Below are positions 26,176 to 34,327 of a stretch of 64,000 nt of DNA, piece after piece. Positions within the stretch are counted from its first letter, which is position 1, and the number at the start of each line of letters is the position of its first letter. Source of the DNA: JACMNW01 sp031406155 (GTDB taxonomy: Bacteria > Pseudomonadota > Alphaproteobacteria > Rhodobacterales > Rhodobacteraceae); NCBI GenBank assembly GCA_031406155.1, contig JANOGW010000012.1, positions 1-64,000 on the forward strand. Direction: 5' to 3'. The translations under genes and the position numbers were made by a program. The notes below the pieces were generated by a model. It saw only the letters and a program-made list of their open reading frames with translations, was not told the DNA's origin and ran no database searches.

Positions 26176-27743
26176 GCAGCGAAGTCGGCTATGACAGCGT
26201 ACATTCAGCGCCTTTGCTGGACGTAACGGCTGCGCAGCCGCAAGATGCGGTGGCACCCCCGCCGGTGGATGGCATGGGGTGCCATGCCGGGGCTGCCACG
26301 ATGGAGGCCGCGGCGCGCAGTGCCGGCAAATCCGACATTCTTGACCAATATGCCGCGGATTATCCGCAGGGCCCGCACGACAAGCCGCAATCGATGTGCC
26401 CGGCGTTTGGTTCACTGCGCGTCGGTCTTCGGATGCGGCGGGTGGCGACGGTGTTGTCGGGATCGGCGTGCTGCGTATACGGGCTGACATTCGTGTCGCA
26501 TTTCTACGGCGCGCGCCGGTCTGTGGGTTATGTGCCGTTCAACTCGGAATCCCTGGTGACCGGCAAACTGTTCGAGGACATCCGCGATGCGGTGCACGAA
26601 CTGGCAGACCCAGAACGCAACGACGCAATCGTGGTGACCAACCTGTGCGTGCCGACAGCCAGTGGTGTGCCATTGAAGCTTTTGCCAAGTGAAATCAATG
26701 GTGTGCGGATCGTGGGGATAGACGTGCCGGGCTTTGGCATTCCGACCCATGCCGAAGCCAAGGATGTGCTGGCGGGGGCGATGCTGAAATACGCCCGCGC
26801 CGAGATTGAGGCGGGGCCGGTCGCGGCACCTGCAGGCGGCAAGCATGATCGCCCGACCGTGGCATTGCTGGGCGAGATGTTTCCCGCCGATCCGATGATG
26901 ATCGGGGCAATGCTTGCACCTTTGGGGCTGGCTGCCGGGCCCGTGGTGCCGTGCCGGGAATGGCGCGAATTGTACGCCGCACTTGACTGCGACGTGGTGG
27001 CGGCGATCCATCCGTTTTATACCGCGTCAGTGCGGGAATTTCAGGCGGCGGGGCGGCGGGTCGTTGGGTCTGCGCCGGTCGGGCTGGATGGCACTGCGGC
27101 CTGGCTTGCAGCGATCGGCGATGCCTACAACATTGATCCTGCAATGGTTTCAGCCGCGCAAAATGCGTTTCTTCCGGCGATCAAAGCGGCGCTGACCGCA
27201 GCGCCGATCAAGGGGACGATCACGCTTTCGGGGTATGAAGGGTCAGAGTTGCTGGTCGCGCGTCTGCTGATCGAAAGCGGCGCGGATGTGCCCTATGTGG
27301 GCACCGCCTGCCCGCGCACGCAGTGGAGCGAACCCGACCGCGACTGGCTGGAAGCGCGCGGCGTAAAGGTGAAATTCCGCGCCTCGCTGGAGGATGATCT
27401 GTCCGCGATGGAGGCCATTCGCCCGGATCTGGCCATCGGCACCACCCCGTTGGTGCAAAAGGCCAAGGAAAAGGCGATCCCCTCATTGTACTTCACAAAT
27501 CTGATCTCGGCACGGCCCTTGATGGGGCCGGCAGGGGCGGGTTCGCTGGGCCAGGTGGTTAATGCCGCCATCGCAGGCCGGGCGCGGATGGAGGATATGA
27601 AGGCGTTCTTTGAAGGCGTTGGCAAAGGCGATACTGCCGGCATCTGGGAAGGCTCGCCCAACCTGCGGCCTGATTTCCGCGCAGCACATCAGAAAAAGCT
27701 CGACAAGGCCGCCCGTGCTGCTCGCGCCGAGGAGATGATCTGA
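26172..27743 (+). CDS. bchY: Chlorophyllide a reductase subunit Y
   Basis: Catalytic half of chlorophyllide oxidoreductase with BchZ, cytoplasmic. The 523 aa protein contains the cysteines that ligate the intersubunit 4Fe-4S cluster in SMCPAFGSLRVGLRM, GSACCVYGLTFVSHFYGARRSVGYVPFNSE, and VVTNLCVPTASGVPLKLLP. The start overlaps the small ORF stop (ATGA) and ends with a 1-bp overlap with bchZ. The first 45 residues are low-complexity and poorly family-like, so a later start (for example MGCHAG near residue 35) cannot be excluded. Confidence 0.95.
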   Translation: MSSEVGYDSVHSAPLLDVTAAQPQDAVAPPPVDGMGCHAGAATMEAAARSAGKSDILDQYAADYPQGPHDKPQSMCPAFGSLRVGLRMRRVATVLSGSACCVYGLTFVSHFYGARRSVGYVPFNSESLVTGKLFEDIRDAVHELADPERNDAIVVTNLCVPTASGVPLKLLPSEINGVRIVGIDVPGFGIPTHAEAKDVLAGAMLKYARAEIEAGPVAAPAGGKHDRPTVALLGEMFPADPMMIGAMLAPLGLAAGPVVPCREWRELYAALDCDVVAAIHPFYTASVREFQAAGRRVVGSAPVGLDGTAAWLAAIGDAYNIDPAMVSAAQNAFLPAIKAALTAAPIKGTITLSGYEGSELLVARLLIESGADVPYVGTACPRTQWSEPDRDWLEARGVKVKFRASLEDDLSAMEAIRPDLAIGTTPLVQKAKEKAIPSLYFTNLISARPLMGPAGAGSLGQVVNAAIAGRARMEDMKAFFEGVGKGDTAGIWEGSPNLRPDFRAAHQKKLDKAARAARAEEMI

Positions 27744-29221
27744 TGCTGGTGCAGGATCATGATCGCGCGGGGGGCTATTGGGGTGCGGTTTACGCATTCT
27801 GCGCCGTCAAGGGATTGCAGGTCGTCATTGATGGCCCGGTCGGCTGCGAAAACCTGCCGGTGACGTCCGTGCTGCATTACACCGACGCGATGCCGCCGCA
27901 TGAACTGCCCATCGTGGTGACGGGCTTGGGCGAAGAAGAACTTGGCCGCGACGGCACCGAAGGGGCGATGCGCCGTGCCTGGCAGACGCTTGATCCGGCG
28001 TTGCCTGCGGTTGTCGTGACAGGATCGATCGCCGAGATGATCGGCGGCGGCGTCACGCCGATGGGCACCAACATCCAGCGGTTCCTGCCGCGCACGATTG
28101 ATGAGGATCAGTGGCAGACGGCGGACCGGGCGATGACCTGGATCTTTACCGAATTCGGCATGACCAAGGGCCGGATGCCGCCGGAAACCGCCCGCGATGC
28201 CGGGCAAAAGCCGCGCGTTAACATCCTGGGGCCGATGTACGGCGTGTTCAACATGGCGTCCGATCTGCACGAGATCCGCCGTCTGGTTGAAGGGATCGGC
28301 GCCGAGGTGAACATGGTGATGCCGCTTGGCGCGCATGTGGCCGAGATGCGGCGTCTGGTGAATGCCGATGTGAATATCGTGATGTACCGCGAATTCGGGC
28401 GCGGTCTGGCCGAGGTGCTGGGCAAGCCCTATCTGCAAGCGCCGATCGGCATGGACAGCACGACGAAATTCTTGTGCACCCTTGGCGAAATGCTGGGTCT
28501 GGATCCCGAGCCGTTCACCGAGCGCGAAAAACATTCGACGCTGAAGCCGGTGTGGGATCTGTGGCGGTCGGTCACTCAGGATTTCTTTGCAACCGCGTCT
28601 TTTGCGATTGTCGCGAGTGAAACCTATGCACGCGGGATCCGGCATTATCTGGAATCTGATCTGGGCCTGCCTTGCGCGTTTGCGGTGGCGCGACAGCCCG
28701 GCCAGAAGACCAACAACGATGCGGTACGCGCGCTTCTGAAACAGCATCGCCCCTTGATCGTGATGGGGTCGATCAACGAAAAGATGTATCTGGCAGAACT
28801 GAAGGGCGGTTTCGGCCCGGCCCCGAGTTTTATCGCGGCAAGCTTTCCGGGGGCGGCGATCCGGCGGCACACAGGTTCGCCGGTGATGGGCTACGGCGGG
28901 GCAGTGTGGATCTTGCAAGAGGTATGCAACAGCCTGTTCGATGCGCTGTTCCACATTCTGCCGCTGGGCACTGACATGGACAGTGCCGCGGCCACCCCGA
29001 CAACCTTGCGCCGCGATTTCCCCTGGGATGCCGATGCGCAGGCCGCACTTGATAAAATCGTGAACCAACATCCGATTCTGACCCGGATCAGCGCGGCGCG
29101 CACCTTGCGCGACGCAGCCGAAAAAGCGGCCCTTGATGCCGGTGCCGAACGAGTTGTCCGTGAAACCGTAGAAGCCCTGCCGGGCGCAGAAATACTATTA
29201 ACCGTGGGAGAGACGACATGA
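27743..29221 (+). CDS. bchZ: Chlorophyllide a reductase subunit Z
   Basis: Partner of BchY in the heterotetrameric catalytic component. The 492 aa protein begins MLVQDHDRAGGYWGAVYAF, with GPVGCENLPVTSVLHYTDA holding a cluster cysteine, then NILGPMYGVFNMASDLHEIRRLVEG typical of BchZ, and a C-terminal DUF3479-like PCP-red segment (VNQHPILTRISAARTLRDAAEKAALDAG) that is usual for BchZ and BchB. Start overlaps bchY by 1 bp and the stop overlaps pufQ by 4 bp, so the pigment genes lead directly into the puf operon as in Rhodobacter. Confidence 0.96.
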   Translation: MLVQDHDRAGGYWGAVYAFCAVKGLQVVIDGPVGCENLPVTSVLHYTDAMPPHELPIVVTGLGEEELGRDGTEGAMRRAWQTLDPALPAVVVTGSIAEMIGGGVTPMGTNIQRFLPRTIDEDQWQTADRAMTWIFTEFGMTKGRMPPETARDAGQKPRVNILGPMYGVFNMASDLHEIRRLVEGIGAEVNMVMPLGAHVAEMRRLVNADVNIVMYREFGRGLAEVLGKPYLQAPIGMDSTTKFLCTLGEMLGLDPEPFTEREKHSTLKPVWDLWRSVTQDFFATASFAIVASETYARGIRHYLESDLGLPCAFAVARQPGQKTNNDAVRALLKQHRPLIVMGSINEKMYLAELKGGFGPAPSFIAASFPGAAIRRHTGSPVMGYGGAVWILQEVCNSLFDALFHILPLGTDMDSAAATPTTLRRDFPWDADAQAALDKIVNQHPILTRISAARTLRDAAEKAALDAGAERVVRETVEALPGAEILLTVGETT

Positions 29222-29439
29222 GCGACCAGACCGCAGGCAACGCGCCTCATCATGTGCACCGTGTGCCCAAGACCGAGTTCTTCATCTACTTTGCCCTGAT
29301 CTTCGCCTTGGCGCTGCCGTTGCAGACGCTGGTCTGGCTGGGGTCAATCATCCGACATGCAAGTCTCCGGTGCACTGGCCCGGTTGCGCGCGCCTGGCAT
29401 GATGCCGAGGTTATCACGCCGATCATTTTTCGCGGCTAG
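29218..29439 (+). CDS. pufQ: PufQ, bacteriochlorophyll-linked assembly factor
   Basis: Small 73 aa protein with one membrane helix (FFIYFALIFALALPLQTLVWLGS). In Rhodobacter it is needed for normal bacteriochlorophyll flow to pigment-protein complexes and binds tetrapyrrole intermediates. The N-terminus HHVHRVPKTEFFIYF and the C-terminus VARAWHDAEVITPIIFRG match the family as I know it. The start overlaps bchZ by 4 bp. A strong hairpin and 120 bp of leader separate it from pufB. The puf promoter is expected within bchZ. Confidence 0.92.
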   Translation: MSDQTAGNAPHHVHRVPKTEFFIYFALIFALALPLQTLVWLGSIIRHASLRCTGPVARAWHDAEVITPIIFRG

Positions 29440-29457
29440 GGTGCCGCTTATGCAGAA

Positions 29458-29482
29458 TTCACCTTCCCGTCAGGAAGGTGAA
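29458..29482 (+). promoter_or_regulatory. Intercistronic RNA hairpin, pufQ-pufB
   Basis: Stem TTCACCTTCC pairs with GGAAGGTGAA, a perfect 10-bp stem with a five-base loop (CGTCA). It lies 18 bp after the pufQ stop and probably sets an mRNA processing or stability boundary ahead of the abundant LH1 message. No T tract follows, so a Rho-independent terminator is unlikely. Confidence 0.6.
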
Positions 29483-29559
29483 ACGTCGGAGGGGCAATCC
29501 GCCCAACCGTGACCCGGCCGCAGGGAATGCGGCGTCAGTCTGACGATCCGGAGGATAGC

Positions 29560-29709
29560 ATGGCTGATAGAAGTGACCTGAGTTTCACAGGTCTGACTGA
29601 CTCGCAGGCGCAAGAATTGCACTCTGTCTACATGAGCGGGCTTTGGTTGTTTGTGACCGTCGCTGTCGTTGCTCACCTGGCAGTGTTCATCTGGCGCCCG
29701 TGGTTTTGA
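29560..29709 (+). CDS. pufB: Light-harvesting LH1 beta polypeptide
   Basis: Beta chain of the LH1 antenna, 49 aa with one transmembrane helix. From the ATG at 29560 (MADRSDLSFTGLTDSQAQE), preceded by GGAGGAT. A cytoplasmic N-terminus is followed by the helix LWLFVTVAVVAHLAVFIWRPWF. The histidine in AHLAVF is the bacteriochlorophyll a ligand, and RPWF at the end is the usual hydrogen-bonding tail. An in-frame longer start 51 bp upstream is not needed. pufA follows after 13 bp. Confidence 0.96.
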   Translation: MADRSDLSFTGLTDSQAQELHSVYMSGLWLFVTVAVVAHLAVFIWRPWF

Positions 29710-29722
29710 GAGGGATTGAAAA

Positions 29723-29899
29723 ATGAGCAAGTTTTACAAAATCTGGCTGATCTTCGATCCGCGTCGTGTGTTCGTGGCACAGGGCGTTTTCCTCTTTCTG
29801 CTGGCAGCGATGATTCACCTCGTTCTGCTTAGCACCCCTGGCTACAACTGGTTCGACATTGCTGCTGCCAAGTACGGCACCGTGGCACCGGCCGAATAA
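29723..29899 (+). CDS. pufA: Light-harvesting LH1 alpha polypeptide
   Basis: Alpha chain of the LH1 antenna, 58 aa. Translation from ATG 29723 gives MSKFYKIWLIFDPRRVFVAQ, a membrane helix GVFLFLLAAMIHLVLLSTPG and the tail YNWFDIAAAKYGTVAPAE. The MSKFYKIWLIFDPRRV start and the MIHLVLLST histidine are diagnostic; the histidine ligates bacteriochlorophyll. AGGG stands 8-11 bp upstream. A hairpin follows the stop by 18 bp, matching the puf segmental-stability arrangement. Confidence 0.96.
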   Translation: MSKFYKIWLIFDPRRVFVAQGVFLFLLAAMIHLVLLSTPGYNWFDIAAAKYGTVAPAE

Positions 29900-29917
29900 T
29901 CAGGAATGCACCCGTTG

Positions 29918-29938
29918 CGGGCGGCTGATGGCCGCCCG
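29918..29938 (+). promoter_or_regulatory. Intercistronic stem-loop pufA-pufL
   Basis: CGGGCGGC pairs with GCCGCCCG around a five-base loop (TGATG), 8 perfect GC-rich base pairs. In Rhodobacter the equivalent structure protects pufBA mRNA from 3' exonucleases so LH1 is made in excess over reaction-centre subunits; the position here supports the same role. No T tract follows. Confidence 0.7.
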
Positions 29939-30026
29939 TCACTTACCACAACAGATCACAAGATCGCCCCGGCCTTGCGCGTGATGCGCACCGTGTGGGG
30001 CAATCTGGAAACGCAATGAGGAAAGC

Positions 30027-30875
30027 ATGGCACTGCTCAGCTTCGAGCGAAAATACCGGGTGCCCGGGGGCACTTTGGTGGGCGGGAACCTGTTCGACTT
30101 CTGGGTCGGGCCATTCTACGTCGGCTTTTTCGGGGTTACGACATTCTTCTTTGCGGCGTTGGGAACCCTGCTGATCTTCTATGGCGCGGCGATGGGGCCG
30201 ACATGGAACCCTTGGCTGATCTCGATCAATCCGCCGGCGATCGAAATGGGTCTGGCCCCGGCACCGCTGTTGCAGGGCGGCCTTTGGCAGATCATCACAA
30301 TCTGCGCCATTGGCGCATTCGTCAGCTGGGCGCTGCGGGAAGTTGAAATCTGCCGCAAGCTGGGCATCGGATTGCATGTGCCTTTCGCTTTTGGAGTGGC
30401 GATCTTCGCCTATGTCACCCTGGTGGTGATCCGCCCGGTGCTGATGGGCGCATGGGGCCACGCGTTTCCCTATGGCATCTTCAGCCATCTGGATTGGGTG
30501 TCGAACACCGGCTATGCCTATGGCAACTTCCACTACAATCCGGCGCACATGCTGGCGGTCAGTTTCTTTTTCACCACAGCACTGGCGCTGGCGCTGCATG
30601 GCGGTCTGATCCTGTCGGCGGCAAACCCGCCGAAGGGCGAGTTGATGAAAACGCCGGATCACGAGGATACCTTCTTTCGCGATCTGATCGGGTATTCGGT
30701 CGGCACGCTTGGCATCCACCGTGTCGGGCTTCTTCTGGCGCTGAATGCCGGGTTCTGGAGTGCCATTTGCATCCTGATTTCGGGCACGATCTGGTTTGAT
30801 CAATGGGTTGTGTGGTGGGATTGGTGGCTGGAACTGCCGATCTGGAACGGGCTCGAGGGAGGCGTAAATGGCTGA
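30027..30875 (+). CDS. pufL: Photosynthetic reaction centre L subunit
   Basis: Membrane subunit of the type II reaction centre that binds the special pair, accessory bacteriochlorophyll and quinone QA/QB elements with PufM. 282 aa, opening MALLSFERKYRVPGGTLVGG with GAGGA upstream. Five helices are evident. HLDWVSNTGYAYGNFHYNPAHMLA contains the special-pair region, HGGLILSAANP and the HEDTFFRDLIGYSVGTLGIHRVGLLLAL segment hold iron and quinone ligands. The stop overlaps the pufM ATG by 8 bp. Confidence 0.97.
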   Translation: MALLSFERKYRVPGGTLVGGNLFDFWVGPFYVGFFGVTTFFFAALGTLLIFYGAAMGPTWNPWLISINPPAIEMGLAPAPLLQGGLWQIITICAIGAFVSWALREVEICRKLGIGLHVPFAFGVAIFAYVTLVVIRPVLMGAWGHAFPYGIFSHLDWVSNTGYAYGNFHYNPAHMLAVSFFFTTALALALHGGLILSAANPPKGELMKTPDHEDTFFRDLIGYSVGTLGIHRVGLLLALNAGFWSAICILISGTIWFDQWVVWWDWWLELPIWNGLEGGVNG

Positions 30876-31791
30876 ATACCAGAACATATTCACGCAAGTG
30901 CAGGTGCGTTCTGCGCCCGAAATGGGAATGCACGGGAATGTTGAGCTGGGTAACCGGACCAATGGCGCCACCTTTTCCAACCTTGCAGGCTGGCTTGGCA
31001 ACGCGCAATTGGGGCCGATCTATCTGGGTACCTTCGGGGTTATCTCGGTTGCGACCGGGCTGATCTGGTTCTTCCTGTGCGGTGCCTGGTTCTGGCATCT
31101 GGCCGGGTATAGCCCGGGGGTGTTCGTGCGAGATCTGCTGTGGATGGCGCTGGAACCGCCGGGCCCGGAATGGGGCCTGCGTATCCCGCCGATGGGCGAG
31201 GGCGGCTTGTGGCTGCTGGCGTCATTCTTCTTGCTGATTTCGGTGATGACCTGGTGGGTGCGCACCTATCTGCGGGCCGAGGCGCTGGGTTTGGGCAAGC
31301 ACGTGTCCTGGGCCTTTGCCGGTGCGATCTGGCTGTTTCTGGTGCTGGGCCTGATCCGGCCGTTGATGATGGGCAGCTGGTCCGAAGCGGTGCCGTACGG
31401 CATCTTCCCGCATCTGGACTGGACCAACAACTTTTCGCTGACCTACGGCAACCTGTTCTACAACCCGTTCCACGCGCTTTCGATCGTCTTCCTGTATGGC
31501 TCGGCTCTGCTGTTCGCGATGCACGGGGCGACCATTCTGTCCGTCACCCGGCTGGGCGGCGACCGGGAACTGGAACAGATCGTCGATCGTGGCACGGCGT
31601 CGGAACGTGCCGCGCTGTTCTGGCGCTGGACCATGGGGTTCAATGCCACGATGGAAGGCATCCATCGGTGGGGCTGGTGGTTTGCGGTGCTGGTTGGTGT
31701 GACCGGCGGTATCGGCATTCTGCTGACCGGAACGGTCGTGGATAACTGGTTTGTCTGGGCGCAGGATCATGGCTTTGCGGCACCCGACTGA
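30868..31791 (+). CDS. pufM: Photosynthetic reaction centre M subunit
   Basis: Partner of PufL in the reaction-centre core, 307 aa. Begins MAEYQNIFTQVQVRSAPEMG; five helices follow, with YGIFPHLDWTNNFSLTYGNLFYNPFHALSIVF around the special-pair histidine and NATMEGIHRWGWWFAVLVG in the iron-histidine helix. The C-terminus VVDNWFVWAQDHGFAAPD is close to that of Rhodobacter and lacks the extension that tends to precede pufC. The start overlaps pufL by 8 bp. The 60-bp gap to pufX holds an AGGAGA ribosome site. Confidence 0.97.
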   Translation: MAEYQNIFTQVQVRSAPEMGMHGNVELGNRTNGATFSNLAGWLGNAQLGPIYLGTFGVISVATGLIWFFLCGAWFWHLAGYSPGVFVRDLLWMALEPPGPEWGLRIPPMGEGGLWLLASFFLLISVMTWWVRTYLRAEALGLGKHVSWAFAGAIWLFLVLGLIRPLMMGSWSEAVPYGIFPHLDWTNNFSLTYGNLFYNPFHALSIVFLYGSALLFAMHGATILSVTRLGGDRELEQIVDRGTASERAALFWRWTMGFNATMEGIHRWGWWFAVLVGVTGGIGILLTGTVVDNWFVWAQDHGFAAPD

Positions 31792-31851
31792 TGCAAGGTC
31801 CCCGACTGATGCGACATCCCAGACTTTTGCAAGATCAAGGAGAACGGCCAG

Positions 31852-32061
31852 ATGTCTGAACCACTCTACAAGGACGTAAAGCCCAAAGAAATACTGCGGC
31901 TTTGGGTGCTGATGCAGATGCTGCGCGGGGCGGGGTGGGCGTTGGTGGTGTTCGTGGCGATTATCGCGTTTGCGCTGGCGATGCTGGCAGTGAAGGCGGT
32001 ATTGCCGGTCGATCCCAATGCAGCTCTTGACCCGGTAAGGGCGGTTGTCGCGCTGGTATGA
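31852..32061 (+). CDS. pufX: PufX, LH1-RC core complex organiser
   Basis: A 69 aa single-helix protein that in Rhodobacter-type phototrophs opens the LH1 ring for quinone exchange and helps dimerise the core. MSEPLYKDVKPKEILRLWVL leads into MQMLRGAGWALVVFVAIIAFALAMLAVKAVLPVD; the LRLWVxxQMxxGAGWA run is shared with R. sphaeroides PufX as I recall it, and a processed tail follows. The family is very diverse, so the call also rests on position after pufM and size. It is preceded by AAGGAGA. No pufC follows. Confidence 0.88.
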   Translation: MSEPLYKDVKPKEILRLWVLMQMLRGAGWALVVFVAIIAFALAMLAVKAVLPVDPNAALDPVRAVVALV

Positions 32062-32070
32062 TCTGACCTT

Positions 32071-32212
32071 CGAAAGGGCGGGCAGCCGGCCTTTCGCAAC
32101 CCACTCGGGTCAAGGACAGCCGACCCGAGGTACGGGGTAACCATCGCCCTGCTCCCTTCCTGATGGCTTCAGGAAACTGGTGCCGTGTGCCCTCCACGCG
32201 GCACCTTTTTTT
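32071..32212 (+). ncRNA. Structured puf 3' UTR, candidate PcrX-like small RNA
   Basis: Three hairpins precede a terminator: CGAAAGG at 32071-32077 with CCTTTCG at 32090-32096; CTCGGGTC at 32104-32111 with GACCCGAG at 32122-32129; TTCCTGA at 32157-32163 with TCAGGAA at 32169-32175. The first three stems are perfect. In R. sphaeroides a small RNA (PcrX) is processed from the puf 3' end and dampens pufX; the location and structure here would permit an analogue. I cannot compare sequences, so the sRNA call is inference. Confidence 0.45.
32179..32212 (+). terminator. Rho-independent terminator of the puf operon
   Basis: GGTGCCG at 32179-32185 pairs with CGGCACC at 32199-32205, a 7-bp stem, followed at once by seven T at 32206-32212. 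It closes the bchCXYZ-pufQBALMX transcript 120 bp before dxs. Confidence 0.85.
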
Positions 32213-32331
32213 ACAGATCGGGTCAGACGACGATAGATTCGCCGGAACTGATCCTGCCTTTTGATTTTGTGCAGATCGGGCGGGGAAACCGCGTTCCACT
32301 TTTCCCTGATTTGCTCTGATGCGAGGATGAA

Positions 32332-34260
32332 ATGATGCGCCCTGTCACCCCCATGCTTGACCGTGTTGTCACACCCGCCGACCTGCGTGCCCTAAGCGAT
32401 ACGGAGCTGTCGCGTCTGGCGGACGAATTGCGGGCCGAAACGATTTCGGTGGTGTCGGAAACCGGCGGCCATTTGGGATCGTCGCTTGGGGTGGTGGAAC
32501 TGACGGTGGCCATTCATGCCGTGTTCAATGCGCCCGTTGACAAGCTGATCTGGGATGTCGGGCATCAATGCTACCCGCACAAGATACTGACCGGGCGGCG
32601 CGACCGGATGCGCACCTTGCGTCAGGGTGGCGGGCTTTCGGGCTTTACCAAACGGTCGGAGTCGGAATTCGATCCCTTTGGCGCGGCGCATTCTTCAACG
32701 TCGATCTCGGCAGCCCTAGGGTTTGCGGTGGCGCGTGACATGGGTCAACCGACGGGGGATGCGATTGCCGTGATCGGTGATGGCGCGATCACGGCTGGCA
32801 TGGCCTACGAGGCGATGAATGCGGCGGGGCATCTGGGCCAGCGTCTGTTTGTCATCCTGAATGACAATGACATGAGCATTGCGCCCCCTGTGGGGGCGAT
32901 GTCGAAATATCTGACCGGGCTTTCAGCGGGCACGCCGTTTGCCGCAATGCGCGATCTGGCGGCGGGGATCGAGGCAGCGTTGCCCGGTCCTTTGCGTGAT
33001 GGCGCGCGCCGTGCACGGGCGCTGGTGACAGGCATGCCGGGTGGCGGCACCTTGTTCGAGGAACTGGGATTTACCTATATCGGGCCGATCGACGGCCATG
33101 ACATGCCGCAGTTGCTGGCGACCCTGCGCGCGGCCAAGGCGCGGGCCAAGGGGCCGGTGCTGATCCATGCGGTGACCGTCAAAGGCAAGGGCTATGCGCC
33201 CGCCGAACTGGCTGCGGACAAGTATCACGGTGTTGCCAAGTTCGATGTGACGTCAGGCGCACAGGCCAAATCGAAACCCAACGCGCCCGCCTATACCAGC
33301 GTTTTTGGCCAGGCCCTGACAGATGAGGCCGCCCGCGACAGGCGGGTCGTGGCGATCACGGCGGCAATGCCGTCCGGCACCGGGCTTGACATCATGGCCA
33401 GGCGGTTTCCGGCGCGGGTCTTTGATGTGGGTATCGCCGAGCAGCATGGCGTTACGTTCGCCGCCGGCCTTGCCGCGGCGGGGATGAAGCCATTCGTCGC
33501 GATCTATTCCAGTTTCTTGCAGCGTGGTTATGACCAGATCGTGCATGATGTCGCATTGCAGGGCTTGCCGGTGCGCTTTGCGATAGACCGCGCCGGGCTT
33601 GTCGGGGCGGATGGCGCAACCCATGCGGGGGCGTTTGATGTCGGCTATCTTGCCAATCTGCCGGGATTTGTGGTGATGGCAGCGGGGGACGAGGCGGAAC
33701 TGGTCGATATGGTGGCGACCGCCGCTGCCCATGACGAAGGGCCGATTGCCTTTCGCTATCCGCGCGGCGAAGGCGTGGGGGCGGAAATGCCGGCACGCGG
33801 CCGGGTCTTGCCGATCGGCAAGGGCCGGGTGCTGCGGCAGGGCGAGACGGTGGCGCTGCTGTCATTCGGCGCGCATCTGTCGGAATGCCTGATAGCTGCC
33901 GAAATGCTGGACACTTGCGGTATATCGGCAACCGTGGCGGACGCGCGGTTTGCCAAGCCGCTGGATACTGATCTGATCGGCCAGTTGGCACAGCATCACC
34001 GTTTGATCGTGACGGTTGAACAGGGTGCGATGGGTGGCTTTGGCGCGCTGGTTCTGCAATATCTGGCCAACAGCGGCGGGCTGGATGGCAAGGTGATGGT
34101 GCGCACCATGACATTGCCGGACCGGTTCATCGAACAGGCCAGCCCGCAGGCGATGTATGCGGATGCCGGACTGACGGCGACGGATATCGCGCAATGCGTG
34201 CAGCGCGCACTGGGGCTGGACCAGAAGGGCGATCTTCTGCGCATGGTTGCAAGAAAATAG
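32332..34260 (+). CDS. dxs: 1-deoxy-D-xylulose-5-phosphate synthase
   Basis: Thiamine-diphosphate enzyme that starts the MEP pathway from pyruvate and glyceraldehyde-3-phosphate, supplying isoprenoids. The 642 aa protein has the ThDP motif GDGAITAGMAYEAMNAAGHLGQRLFVILNDNDMSIAPPVG, the cofactor glutamate region FDVGIAEQHGVTFAAGLA, and transketolase C-terminal signatures. Two ATGs stand at 32332 and 32335 with GAGGA upstream; the second has the better spacing. It follows the puf terminator and converges with hemA, separated by 67 bp. R. sphaeroides also has a dxs copy next to puf. Confidence 0.95.
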   Translation: MMRPVTPMLDRVVTPADLRALSDTELSRLADELRAETISVVSETGGHLGSSLGVVELTVAIHAVFNAPVDKLIWDVGHQCYPHKILTGRRDRMRTLRQGGGLSGFTKRSESEFDPFGAAHSSTSISAALGFAVARDMGQPTGDAIAVIGDGAITAGMAYEAMNAAGHLGQRLFVILNDNDMSIAPPVGAMSKYLTGLSAGTPFAAMRDLAAGIEAALPGPLRDGARRARALVTGMPGGGTLFEELGFTYIGPIDGHDMPQLLATLRAAKARAKGPVLIHAVTVKGKGYAPAELAADKYHGVAKFDVTSGAQAKSKPNAPAYTSVFGQALTDEAARDRRVVAITAAMPSGTGLDIMARRFPARVFDVGIAEQHGVTFAAGLAAAGMKPFVAIYSSFLQRGYDQIVHDVALQGLPVRFAIDRAGLVGADGATHAGAFDVGYLANLPGFVVMAAGDEAELVDMVATAAAHDEGPIAFRYPRGEGVGAEMPARGRVLPIGKGRVLRQGETVALLSFGAHLSECLIAAEMLDTCGISATVADARFAKPLDTDLIGQLAQHHRLIVTVEQGAMGGFGALVLQYLANSGGLDGKVMVRTMTLPDRFIEQASPQAMYADAGLTATDIAQCVQRALGLDQKGDLLRMVARK

Positions 34261-34327
34261 GGCAGTTTGCGGTCGTCTCTTACCAGCTGTTTGTCAGCCC
34301 TTGGTCACAGCTGTCACTGACGCCGTG

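Noticed and set aside
34261..34327. Terminator in the dxs-hemA convergent gap
   Set aside because: I could not find a stem with a T tract.
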